From Mediterranea sp. An20 (GTDB taxonomy: Bacteria > Bacteroidota > Bacteroidia > Bacteroidales > Bacteroidaceae), in NCBI RefSeq assembly GCF_002160055.1, contig NZ_NFJV01000005.1, forward strand, positions 1 through 64,000: 64,000 nucleotides of DNA, written 5' to 3'. The translations under genes were made by a program, and so were the position numbers. This document shows positions 44,606 through 52,568 of the stretch, piece after piece; position 1 is the first letter of the stretch, and each line of letters opens with the position of its first letter. Below the pieces are notes generated by a model. That model was given only the letters and a program-made list of their open reading frames with translations. It searched no databases and was not told the DNA's origin.

Positions 44606-45394
44606 ATGAAAAGAATATATGTTATGCTGTTGCTTTGTACATGTGCGGCAGCAGCCATGGCCCAGGGCCAGAAATTCAAGCAACGTCTCATAGACCGGGA
44701 TTATTATCCCATAGACAGTGCGAAGGTAACGGTAAAGGGTACGAATATCAGTACAGTGACTGACAAAGATGGAAACTTCATTTTGGAAGATGTGCCCTTG
44801 ATACTTGATTCGATAGAAGTGACAAAGGGCAAGAAATCCAAGACATTGCCTATACCGCTTGCGATTGAGATGAAGCAGGATATTCAGGACCGCTTTATGT
44901 GGTTTGTCAAGGCCGGATGGGGAGCCAACCAGGATTATGACGGCAATTGGTCTGGAGGAAATTTCTATGGAGGCGTTGGTATGAATATAGCTGTGTCGCG
45001 CCATTGGTTCTACGAATTGGGAGTGTACTATTTCCGGAGACAAATGAACTTGTGGGATTGGGATTTTGACGGAGAAATAAGAACTGGTGGAGTCGATTAT
45101 GAAACTCATAACCTGGAGATTCCTGTGGCCTATGGCGTGAAATACTCCTTGGGCAAACCGATGTTGCTTGCTGTAAAGTTCGGTGCTTATTATAGCCGTG
45201 TATTAAGCTCTTCCATCAACGGAGGTTCGTATTACGATGAATTGGAAGGAGACGACCGTGACGGTGGTGGATTGCTTCTCGGCTTAGGCCTGGAGGTGAA
45301 GCGCCATTGGCTGGTAGACATTATGTATAAGTCAGGGTGGACGGCTGGTGACGCCTATATGGATCTTACTTTGGGAGTAGGATACCGGTTCTGA
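44606..45394 (+). CDS. Outer-membrane beta-barrel protein, paralogue of the preceding gene
   Basis: A 262-residue exported protein with a signal peptide ending AMAQG. It repeats the arrangement of its neighbour: a short N-terminal regulatory-like domain (VTVKGTNISTVTDKDGNFI, LEDVPL) and an aromatic-rich barrel ending GYRF. It lies 30 bases downstream on the same strand. Function is unknown. Its stop is two bases from the end of the convergent MetH-like gene. Confidence 0.8.
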   Translation: MKRIYVMLLLCTCAAAAMAQGQKFKQRLIDRDYYPIDSAKVTVKGTNISTVTDKDGNFILEDVPLILDSIEVTKGKKSKTLPIPLAIEMKQDIQDRFMWFVKAGWGANQDYDGNWSGGNFYGGVGMNIAVSRHWFYELGVYYFRRQMNLWDWDFDGEIRTGGVDYETHNLEIPVAYGVKYSLGKPMLLAVKFGAYYSRVLSSSINGGSYYDELEGDDRDGGGLLLGLGLEVKRHWLVDIMYKSGWTAGDAYMDLTLGVGYRF

Positions 45395-45396
45395 CC

Positions 45397-46218
45397 TTAC
45401 AAGACTGCCGCCAGGAATTTCCGCATCACATCTATCGGAAGTCCGCGGCGTCGGGCATAATCTTTTAGCTGGTCTTCGCCAATGCGGCCTATAGCAAAAT
45501 AGCGGGCAGCAGGATGGGCCAGCATCAATCCGGAAACGGAGCTGTGCGGATGCATGGCTCCGTTTTCCGTAAGGGTGATTCCGATGCGTTGCATGTCCAG
45601 CAGAGCGTCCAGGATGAAATTGACGGACTGGTCGGGCAATGAAGGATAGCCTACGGCGGGGCGGATGCCCTGGAAGCGTTCTGCCAGCAGGTCGGGAATG
45701 GGCAGGTCCTCGTCTGGAGCATAGCCCCAGGCTGTCCGGCGGACATATTGGTGCATCTTCTCCGTGGCTGCCTCGGCCAGACGGTCGCCGAGGGTTTGAA
45801 CAAGCAGGTCGCGGTAAGGATCGTCTGGGGTGTGGAGGGTTTCAAGTCCGTTGACGGTTGAGGCGAAAAGTCCTACCGTATCTGTCCTGCCCGACGAGAG
45901 CGGTCGCACGAAGTCGCTCAGACAAAGATGCGGACTTCCCTTGGTGCCGGGCTTCTGTTGGCGCAGCAGAGGGAAAACGGTATCTTCGATGAGCAGATTA
46001 TCTTCGTCTGCATTGGCGCGGCAGAGACGGAAGAGACATGGAAGGGTCAGTACGTCTTCTGACTCTTCCAGCAGCAGAAAGGCATCTTCTTGCAGTTGTC
46101 TTGCCTCCGTAGAATGTGCCGCAGTGGGCTTGAACCCCCAGGCATGGAAGAAATACGTCCAGTTGATGTAAGGGGTAATCTCGTGGACCCGGTAGGTGAG
46201 TAGCTGGGCTTCAGGCAT
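45397..46218 (-). CDS. Free-standing MetH activation-domain protein
   Basis: A 273-residue protein that matches only the AdoMet-binding activation domain of cobalamin-dependent methionine synthase. Diagnostic phrases are PYINWTYFFHAWGF, the RPAVGYPSLPDQS box (the RxxxGY AdoMet motif) and HPHSSVSGLMLAHPAARYFAIGRI near the end. In MetH this domain brings AdoMet for reductive methylation of cobalamin. Here the homocysteine, folate and B12 domains are absent from this polypeptide, so it may work in trans on a MetH encoded elsewhere. It overlaps the dihydroorotase gene by eight bases. Confidence 0.85.
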   Translation of the reverse strand: MPEAQLLTYRVHEITPYINWTYFFHAWGFKPTAAHSTEARQLQEDAFLLLEESEDVLTLPCLFRLCRANADEDNLLIEDTVFPLLRQQKPGTKGSPHLCLSDFVRPLSSGRTDTVGLFASTVNGLETLHTPDDPYRDLLVQTLGDRLAEAATEKMHQYVRRTAWGYAPDEDLPIPDLLAERFQGIRPAVGYPSLPDQSVNFILDALLDMQRIGITLTENGAMHPHSSVSGLMLAHPAARYFAIGRIGEDQLKDYARRRGLPIDVMRKFLAAVL

Positions 46219-47563
46219 GGAAACGCAGCTCCTCTCCGCGACAGGTGTCGTCCACGCCTGTCGCGTGGTCGTAGATTACGTGTCCGTTGACAAATGTCTT
46301 TTCTATCTGCCAGTCGAAAGTGCGACTTTCCAGTGGGCTCCAGCCGCATTTACTCCATATCTTGTCACGTGTCACCTGCCAGTGAGTGTGCGGACGTACG
46401 AGCACCAGGTCGGCATGGTAACCTTCGCGGATGAAGCCGCGGCGGTCGATGCGGAAGAGTCGGGCAGGAGCGTGGCACATCTTTTCCACCACGAGTTCGG
46501 GGGTGAAAATGCCTTTATCAGCCAGTTGCAACATGCTGACCAACGAGAACTGCACCATCGGCATACCCGAAGCTGCCCGCAAGGCTCCGCCACTCTTTTC
46601 CGTCAGCAGGTGTGGGGCATGGTCGGTGGCAATGACATCTATCTGTCCTTCGACGACAGCACGGCGCAGGGCATCGCGGTCGGCCTGTCGTTTGATGGCG
46701 GGGTTGCATTTGATGCAGGCGCCCAGCATTTTATAGTCGCGTATGTCGAACAGCAGATGAGCTACACAGGCTTCGGCGGTGATTCGCTTGTGTTCGTCCA
46801 GCGGTGCATGGCTGAACAGCGGCAGTTCCTTGGCTGTGGAGATATGCAGCACGTGCAGGCGTGCCCCGGCTTCTGTGGCCAGTTGGACAGCCAGATGCGA
46901 TGAGGAATAGCAAGCCTGTACGGTGCGGATGTAAGGATGTTTGTTGAGAGGTATCTGAGCTTCTTCAAGGTAGGCGGCCTTGTATTTTTCGGTATTGCGG
47001 TGGATGATTTCCTGCTCCTCGCAATGGGCAGCGATGAGCATGTCGGTGCCGCCGAAGATGTGCCGCAGGCTATCCATACGGTCTACCAGCATGTTGCCCG
47101 TGCTTGAGCCCATGAATAGCTTGATGCCACACACGCGGGTTTTGTCCAGGCGGGGGAAGAGGGTGTAGTTGCTGTTGGTGGCACCGAAGTAGCATGAATA
47201 GTTTACGATACATTTCTCCGCCAGCAGCGCCTGTTTCTGTTCCAGAGCTTCGAGGGTTGTTGTAGGTGGGTTGGTGTTGGGCATATCCATGATAGATGTG
47301 ACGCCTCCGGCTGCTGCTGCACGGCTTTCGCTGAATATGTCGGCCTTGTGCGTCAGTCCCGGGTCACGGAAATGCACATGGTCATCAATGACGCCAGGCA
47401 ACAGGTAGCAGCCTGTGGCATCGATAGTCTCGTCGCATGGGGCGGAGAGGGGGCGGCCTTCGGTCAGTATCTCGGCAATGTTGCCGTCGGCTATCACGAG
47501 GGAGCCTTGTTTGCGCGTACCCTCATTGATTAGGGTGGCGTTATGTATCAGTGTACGTTTCAT
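46211..47563 (-). CDS. pyrC: Dihydroorotase
   Basis: A 450-residue amidohydrolase of class I dihydroorotase type. Metal-binding HVHFRDPG, the substrate Arg and Asn (MPNTNPPT), GIKLFMGSS, later His ligands AAHCEE and VLHISTA, and the catalytic Asp in ATDHAPH are all present. It closes dihydroorotate in pyrimidine synthesis. It is between the glycosyltransferase and MetH-like genes on one strand, with small overlaps or gaps suggesting an operon. Confidence 0.95.
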   Translation of the reverse strand: MKRTLIHNATLINEGTRKQGSLVIADGNIAEILTEGRPLSAPCDETIDATGCYLLPGVIDDHVHFRDPGLTHKADIFSESRAAAAGGVTSIMDMPNTNPPTTTLEALEQKQALLAEKCIVNYSCYFGATNSNYTLFPRLDKTRVCGIKLFMGSSTGNMLVDRMDSLRHIFGGTDMLIAAHCEEQEIIHRNTEKYKAAYLEEAQIPLNKHPYIRTVQACYSSSHLAVQLATEAGARLHVLHISTAKELPLFSHAPLDEHKRITAEACVAHLLFDIRDYKMLGACIKCNPAIKRQADRDALRRAVVEGQIDVIATDHAPHLLTEKSGGALRAASGMPMVQFSLVSMLQLADKGIFTPELVVEKMCHAPARLFRIDRRGFIREGYHADLVLVRPHTHWQVTRDKIWSKCGWSPLESRTFDWQIEKTFVNGHVIYDHATGVDDTCRGEELRFHA

Positions 47564-47602
47564 TATGAGGAATATTATGGTTTAAGAGTTTTTTGTACCA
47601 AG

Positions 47603-48352
47603 TCACTCTGCAGGTCGCTGGTATTTTTTCCACAAGCTGTCCCACTTCAGGCGGATGACGCCGAATACAGCTTCGCCGAAGATGCTGCTATTCATCTTCG
47701 ACGTACCCAGTTCGCGGTTGATGAAGATAACAGGCACCTCCTTGATGCGGAAGGCATATTTGTAGGCAGTAAACTTCATTTCTATCTGGAAAGCATATCC
47801 TTTGAATCGGATGCTGTCCAGCGGGATAGTTTGGAGTACGCGACGACGGTAGCACACGAAACCCGCTGTGGTGTCGTGGATGGGCAGACCGGTAATGAGG
47901 CGCACGTATTTCGAGGCGAAGTACGACATCAGCACGCGGCCCATGGGCCAGTTCACTACGTTGACGCCGCTGACATAGCGCGAGCCGATGCTTACGTCTG
48001 CTCCTTCGTCGTGGCAGGCGGCATAGAGTCGTGGCAGGTCGGCGGGGTTGTGGCTGAAGTCGGCATCCATCTCGAAGATGTATTCATAGCCGTGCTCCAG
48101 AGCCCAGCGGAAGCCGGCGATGTAGGCCGTGCCCAGTCCCTGCTTGCCGGGGCGTTGGAGCATGAAAAGGCGGTCGGCAAACTCCTCGCGCTGTAGCCGC
48201 TTTACGATGTCGGCAGTGCCATCCGGCGAGTTGTCTTCAACTACCAGAATGTGGAAACCGTGCTCCAGTCCGAAGACGGCGCGGATAATGTTCTCTATGT
48301 TCTCCCGCTCGTTGTAAGTGGGGATAATGACGATGCTGTCCGAAGTGTTCAT
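47603..48352 (-). CDS. Polyprenol-phosphate mannosyltransferase-like GT2 enzyme
   Basis: A 249-residue family 2 glycosyltransferase without C-terminal membrane helices. The nucleotide-binding start is IVIIPTYNERENIENII, then VVEDNSPDGTA and the metal-binding EMDADFSHNP, followed by GSRYVSG. It most resembles dolichol/polyprenol-phosphate mannose synthases (DPM1 type). The sugar is inferred. It leads an operon with pyrC; a palindromic repeat lies in its leader. Confidence 0.88.
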   Translation of the reverse strand: MNTSDSIVIIPTYNERENIENIIRAVFGLEHGFHILVVEDNSPDGTADIVKRLQREEFADRLFMLQRPGKQGLGTAYIAGFRWALEHGYEYIFEMDADFSHNPADLPRLYAACHDEGADVSIGSRYVSGVNVVNWPMGRVLMSYFASKYVRLITGLPIHDTTAGFVCYRRRVLQTIPLDSIRFKGYAFQIEMKFTAYKYAFRIKEVPVIFINRELGTSKMNSSIFGEAVFGVIRLKWDSLWKKYQRPAE

Positions 48353-48363
48353 TGTCTTTATAG

Positions 48364-48452
48364 CTACGGGCTACAAGCTACGAGCTACGAGTGGCAAGTT
48401 CTGTAGCGCGTCGGATGGCAAGAACTTGTAGCTCGTAACTCGTAGCCCGTAG
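48364..48452. repeat. Palindromic CTACGAGCTAC repeat in the divergent gap
   Basis: The left arm (48364-48402) contains several copies of GCTACGAGCTAC/GGCTACAAGCTAC and ends CAAGTTCT. The right arm (48421-48452) starts AGAACTTGTAGC and ends CGTAGCCCGTAG, complementary to it with a few mismatches. A hairpin of more than 25 pairs is possible. It lies in the leader of the glycosyltransferase operon and upstream of the mfd promoter. It could affect either gene or just be a repeat element. Confidence 0.6.
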
Positions 48453-48519
48453 CCTGATTATTTCCTGCAAATGTACAGCTTTTCCCCCATATCCCCACGC
48501 AAGTTGGAGGATTATTTCG

Positions 48520-48527
48520 TACTTTTG
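48520..48527 (+). promoter_or_regulatory. Promoter -7 box (TACTTTTG) of mfd
   Basis: TACTTTTG fits TAnnTTTG and lies 20 bases before the mfd ATG, implying a very short leader. The -33 box is poor. Confidence 0.5.
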
Positions 48528-48547
48528 CGGCCGTAAACCGAATAAGT

Positions 48548-51500
48548 ATGACCCTAAGCGAACTGCAACAACTTTATGCTGCCCATCCCAATGTGGAGGG
48601 CATGCACCGTCTGCTGGACAATCCGTCCGTTCATCATATCTATTGCGGGGGACTGACTGGTTCGTCTGCCTCTCTGTTCTCTTCCGTATTGGTCGGGCAA
48701 GCCTTTTGCCCGTTTGTCTTCATTTTGGGCGATTTGGAAGAGGCCGGTTATTTCTATCACGACCTCGTACAGGTGCTGGGTGATGCCAATGTGCTGTTCT
48801 TCCCTTCGTCCTTCCGCCGTGCCATAAAATACGGACAGAAGGACGCTGCCAATGAGATACTGCGCACCGAGGTGTTGAGCCGTCTGCAAAAAACAGATAA
48901 ATCCTTTTGCGTGGTGACTTATCCCGATGCGCTGGCAGAGAAAGTGGTGTCGCGTACCGAGTTGACCGACAAGACCTTGAAACTGCATGCCAACGAGCGG
49001 GTAGACATGACCTTTGTCACCGAAGTATTGCACAACTACGGTTTCGAACGTGTGGATTATGTCTACGAACCCGGCCAGTATGCCGTGCGCGGCAGCATCA
49101 TCGACGTCTTCTCCTTCTCTTCTGAATATCCTTATCGCATCGACTTCTTCGGCGACGAGGTGGAGAGCATCCGTACCTTCGAGGTAGAGACTCAGTTGTC
49201 GAAAGACCGGAAAGACAGCATTGTCATCGTCCCCGACCTGAGTCACGACCTTGAGCAGAAAGGTACGGGCGGCATGGTTTCTTTTCTCGACTTCCTCCAA
49301 GACGATACCGTGCTGGCTATGCGCGATTTCCTCTGGTTGAGGGAACGTATCCAGCAAGTGCACGACGAAGCGCTCACTCCGCAGGCCATTGCCGCCCGTG
49401 AGGCAGAAGAAAATGGGACCATCTCGCTGGAAGGAAAGCTCATTGACGGAGGGGACTTTACCGTGCGTGCCCTCGACTTCCGCCGGTTGGAGTTTGGCAC
49501 CAAGCCTACGGGCACGCCCGATGCTACGCTCGCTTTTCATACCTCGGCACAACCCATCTTCCATAAGAACTTCGACCTTGTGGTCGATTGCTTCCACAAG
49601 TATCTGGCTGACCATTATACTATCTATATATGTAGCGACAGCCGCAAGCAGACCGATCGCATTCGTGCAATCTTCGACGACAGGGGAGACTGCATTACCT
49701 TCACTGCCGTTGACAAAACCTTGCACGAAGGCTTTGCAGATGACAGCCTGCGTCTCTGTGTCTTCACCGACCATCAGTTGTTCGACCGCTTCCACAAGTA
49801 CAACCTCAAGAGCGACAAGGCACGTAGCGGCAAGGTGGCCCTTTCGCTGAAGGAACTGAACCAGTTTACTCCCGGCGACTATGTGGTGCACACCGATCAT
49901 GGTGTAGGACGATTTGCCGGGCTGGTGCGCATTCCTAATGGTAATACCACACAGGAGGTGATGAAGCTGGTCTATCAGAACGACGACGTGGTGTTCGTTT
50001 CCATCCATTCGTTGCACAAGGTATCCAAATACAAAGGCAAGGAAGGCGAGCCGCCCCGTCTGAACAAACTGGGTACGGGAGCTTGGGAGAAGCTGAAGGA
50101 CCGCACGAAGAAAAAGATTAAGGACATTGCCCGCGACCTTATCAAACTCTATTCCCAGCGCCGCGAAGAGAAGGGTTTTCAGTTCAGTCCCGACAGCTTT
50201 CTGCAGCGAGAGTTGGAGGCTTCCTTCCTTTACGAAGACACCCCCGACCAAAGTAAGGCTACTGCCGAGGTGAAGGCCGATATGGAGAGTGCCCGCCCGA
50301 TGGACCGCCTGGTGTGCGGCGATGTGGGCTTCGGCAAAACGGAGGTGGCCATACGTGCCGCATTCAAGGCGGTGTGCGACAACAAGCAGGTGGCTGTGCT
50401 GGTGCCTACCACTGTGCTGGCTTACCAGCACTTTCAGACTTTCAAGGAGAGGCTGAAAGACTTGCCGTGCCGGGTGGAATATCTCAGCCGTGCCCGTACT
50501 TCCGCCCAGGCGCGTGCCGTCATTAAAGGACTGGCGGCGGGTGAGGTAAACATTCTCATCGGTACGCACCGCATCTTGGGTAAGGATGTCAAGTTCAAGG
50601 ACTTGGGGTTGCTTATCGTCGACGAAGAGCAGAAGTTCGGCGTCAGCGTGAAGGAGAAGCTTCGCCAGATGAAGGTCAATGTCGATACGCTTACGATGAC
50701 CGCCACGCCCATACCCCGTACCCTCCAGTTCTCGCTGATGGGGGCACGCGACCTCAGCGTCATACAGACACCGCCCCCCAACCGCTATCCCATTCAGACG
50801 GAGGTGCATACGTTCAACGAGGAGGTCATCGCCGATGCCATCAACTTCGAGATGAGCCGCAACGGGCAGGTGTTCTTCGTCAACAACCGCATTGCCAACT
50901 TGCCGGAACTGAAGGCACTCATCGAGCGTAACGTCCCGGATTGCCGCGTCTGCATCGGCCATGGGCAGATGGCACCTGAAGAGCTGGAGAAGATTATCCT
51001 GGACTTCGTGAACTATGATTACGACGTGCTGCTGGCGACAACCATCATCGAGAGTGGCATTGACATACCCAATGCCAACACCATAATCATCAACCAGGCG
51101 CAGAACTTCGGCCTTTCCGACTTGCACCAGATGCGCGGGCGTGTGGGCCGCAGCAACAGGAAGGCTTTCTGTTACCTGTTGGCGCCTCCGCTTTCCAGCC
51201 TTACGATTGAAGCTAAGCGGCGTCTTCAGGCCATCGAGAATTTCAGCGACCTGGGCAGCGGCATACACATTGCCATGCAGGACCTCGACATACGTGGCGC
51301 AGGCAACATGCTGGGTGCCGAGCAGAGCGGCTTTATTGCCGACCTGGGCTATGAGACGTATCAGAAGATTCTTTCCGAGGCTGTGCGCGAGCTGAAAACC
51401 GACGAGTTTGCCGACCTCTACGCTGAAGAGCAGCAGGCCACCGACGGATCGGGCAAGATAAGCGGCGAACAGTTTGTTGAAGAATGCCAGGTGGAGAGCG

Positions 51501-51940
51501 ACCTCGAACTGCTGCTTCCCGCCGATTATGTGACCGGTAGCAGTGAGCGCATGCTGCTCTACCGCGAACTGGACGGACTGACACTGGACAAGGATGTGGA
51601 GGATTTCCGTTGGCGCCTTATCGACCGTTTCGGTCCCGTTCCGCCTGAGACGGAAGAACTTCTGCGCATTGTTCCCCTGCGCCGCATTGCCGCCCGGTTG
51701 GGTGCTGAGAAAGTTTTTCTCAAAGGTGGGCGTATGACGCTTTACCTGGTTAGTAACTCTGAAAGTCCCTACTACCAGAGTCAGGCTTTCGGTCGTTTGA
51801 TAGCCTATATGATGAAGTACACCCGGCGATGCAATTTGCGCGAACAGAACGGCAAACGTTCCATGTTGGTGAAAGATGTCACTACAGTGGAAGAAGCGCT
51901 TAATGTCTTACAGGAAATGTTGGCTATGCAGGTGGAGTGA
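48548..51940 (+). CDS. mfd: Transcription-repair coupling factor Mfd
   Basis: A 1130-residue motor protein of normal Mfd length. The N-terminal UvrB-like part is followed by the RNA polymerase-interacting RID domain (about 437-500, NQFTPGDYVVHTDHGVGRF). The helicase domain has Walker A GDVGFGKTEVA (about 590), IVDEEQKFG (about 690), TATPIPRTLQ and the motif VI stretch QMRGRVGRSNRKAFCY. The C-terminal TRCF domain follows. It dislodges stalled RNA polymerase and recruits UvrA. It is transcribed alone. Confidence 0.97.
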   Translation: MTLSELQQLYAAHPNVEGMHRLLDNPSVHHIYCGGLTGSSASLFSSVLVGQAFCPFVFILGDLEEAGYFYHDLVQVLGDANVLFFPSSFRRAIKYGQKDAANEILRTEVLSRLQKTDKSFCVVTYPDALAEKVVSRTELTDKTLKLHANERVDMTFVTEVLHNYGFERVDYVYEPGQYAVRGSIIDVFSFSSEYPYRIDFFGDEVESIRTFEVETQLSKDRKDSIVIVPDLSHDLEQKGTGGMVSFLDFLQDDTVLAMRDFLWLRERIQQVHDEALTPQAIAAREAEENGTISLEGKLIDGGDFTVRALDFRRLEFGTKPTGTPDATLAFHTSAQPIFHKNFDLVVDCFHKYLADHYTIYICSDSRKQTDRIRAIFDDRGDCITFTAVDKTLHEGFADDSLRLCVFTDHQLFDRFHKYNLKSDKARSGKVALSLKELNQFTPGDYVVHTDHGVGRFAGLVRIPNGNTTQEVMKLVYQNDDVVFVSIHSLHKVSKYKGKEGEPPRLNKLGTGAWEKLKDRTKKKIKDIARDLIKLYSQRREEKGFQFSPDSFLQRELEASFLYEDTPDQSKATAEVKADMESARPMDRLVCGDVGFGKTEVAIRAAFKAVCDNKQVAVLVPTTVLAYQHFQTFKERLKDLPCRVEYLSRARTSAQARAVIKGLAAGEVNILIGTHRILGKDVKFKDLGLLIVDEEQKFGVSVKEKLRQMKVNVDTLTMTATPIPRTLQFSLMGARDLSVIQTPPPNRYPIQTEVHTFNEEVIADAINFEMSRNGQVFFVNNRIANLPELKALIERNVPDCRVCIGHGQMAPEELEKIILDFVNYDYDVLLATTIIESGIDIPNANTIIINQAQNFGLSDLHQMRGRVGRSNRKAFCYLLAPPLSSLTIEAKRRLQAIENFSDLGSGIHIAMQDLDIRGAGNMLGAEQSGFIADLGYETYQKILSEAVRELKTDEFADLYAEEQQATDGSGKISGEQFVEECQVESDLELLLPADYVTGSSERMLLYRELDGLTLDKDVEDFRWRLIDRFGPVPPETEELLRIVPLRRIAARLGAEKVFLKGGRMTLYLVSNSESPYYQSQAFGRLIAYMMKYTRRCNLREQNGKRSMLVKDVTTVEEALNVLQEMLAMQVE

Positions 51941-51976
51941 TGTATGTCGTATTCATTTACGAGGATTAATCTTCAA

Positions 51977-52039
51977 AGCGGCGTAAACCTGCATTTGAGC
52001 GGCGTAAAGTGCCACTTTAGCAGCGTAACTCTGACTTTG
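51977..52039. repeat. Three exact-period 21-bp tandem units
   Basis: Units at 51977-51997, 51998-52018 and 52019-52039 start AGCGGCGTAAA, AGCGGCGTAAA and AGCAGCGTAAC and end in ATTTG, ACTTT and ACTTTG. The three copies are adjacent without spacers. No unique spacers exist, so this is not a CRISPR. Confidence 0.7.
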
Positions 52040-52052
52040 GTGAAGCTTAAAT

Positions 52053-52133
52053 GAACACAGAGACACAAAGTTTCGTAACTGTCTGGAAGGGGGATAACTT
52101 TGTGACTCCGTGCCTCTGTGTTCTGTATCATCA
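52053..52133. repeat. CACAGAG-type inverted repeat
   Basis: Perfect outer arms GAACACAGAG (52053-52062) and CTCTGTGTTC (52124-52133) continue inward with CACAAAGTT / AACTTTGTG pairing. A related structure lies at 54182-54297 on the other side of the VapE-type gene. Confidence 0.6.
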
Positions 52134-52148
52134 ACTGTCCGCAGCATC

Positions 52149-52407
52149 CTTCACGCCTTCACCGCCCTCCAACCCATTGATTTCCGGAAAGTTCCGGTGA
52201 AAGATGCTGCCCTCACGCTGCTTTCACGACTCCTTTCAGCCTTTAGTGGCAAGGTATAACAAGTCGGCTCCCCATATAGATTGTACCGCTCTTCCATACC
52301 TCGGCAATCCGGCTCCCAAATAAAGACCGTGAAAGATGCGTGAGGGCAGCATCTTTCACAGCAACCGTCTAAACCACAACGATTTGAAAGAGGGTGAAGG
52401 CGTGAAG
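52149..52407. repeat. Nested long inverted repeat of about 260 bp
   Basis: The outer arms (52149-52169 and 52390-52407) pair with a three-base gap. The inner arms (52197-52218 and 52338-52359) are perfectly complementary over 22 bases (GTGAAAGATGCTGCCC at the start of the left arm). The right inner arm is itself a hairpin, GTGAAAGATGC/GCATCTTTCAC. Between the inner arms are units of the TATACCTTG repeat family. The structure may be a decayed mobile element or a replication-linked site given the helicase gene downstream. Confidence 0.65.
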
Positions 52408-52507
52408 TCGGTAGGCATATACTTCCACGCACATAAAGAGATAATCAACGACAATCCGCTCTAACCAACTATAACCTGCATTTTGTGGTACAGAATCAAT
52501 TTCCCGC

Positions 52508-52539
52508 TTGACAAATGCCATCGGCAAGTTGTATCTTTG
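52508..52539 (+). promoter_or_regulatory. Promoter of the VapE-type gene
   Basis: TTG at 52508-52510, 21 bases, then TATCTTTG at 52532-52539. The box lies 29 bases before the ATG at 52569 and inside the longer open frame, which fixes the start downstream. Confidence 0.7.
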
Positions 52540-52568
52540 CGGAAAATCATTTCAAAAACAGAAAGCCC

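Larger units (their letters stand above)
51941..52507. other. Repeat-rich gap between mfd and the VapE-type gene
   Basis: About 570 bases without a credible gene, holding three separate repeat structures (51977, 52053 and 52149). One frame on the reverse strand reads the tandem repeat as a YAA-containing heptapeptide, but nothing supports translation. Confidence 0.6.

Noticed and set aside
48554-51268. 904-codon reverse frame over mfd
   Set aside because: It is the antisense shadow of mfd, caused by codon use; it has no motif of its own.
51977-52039. Possible CRISPR array
   Set aside because: The units are adjacent without spacers, only three in number, and no cas genes are present.
51953-52147. 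Reverse frame with YAA-type heptapeptide repeats
   Set aside because: The peptide repeat is simply the 21-bp DNA repeat read in frame; no start context supports it.
52151-52432. 93-codon reverse frame in the nested inverted repeat
   Set aside because: It lies wholly within palindromic DNA and resembles no protein.
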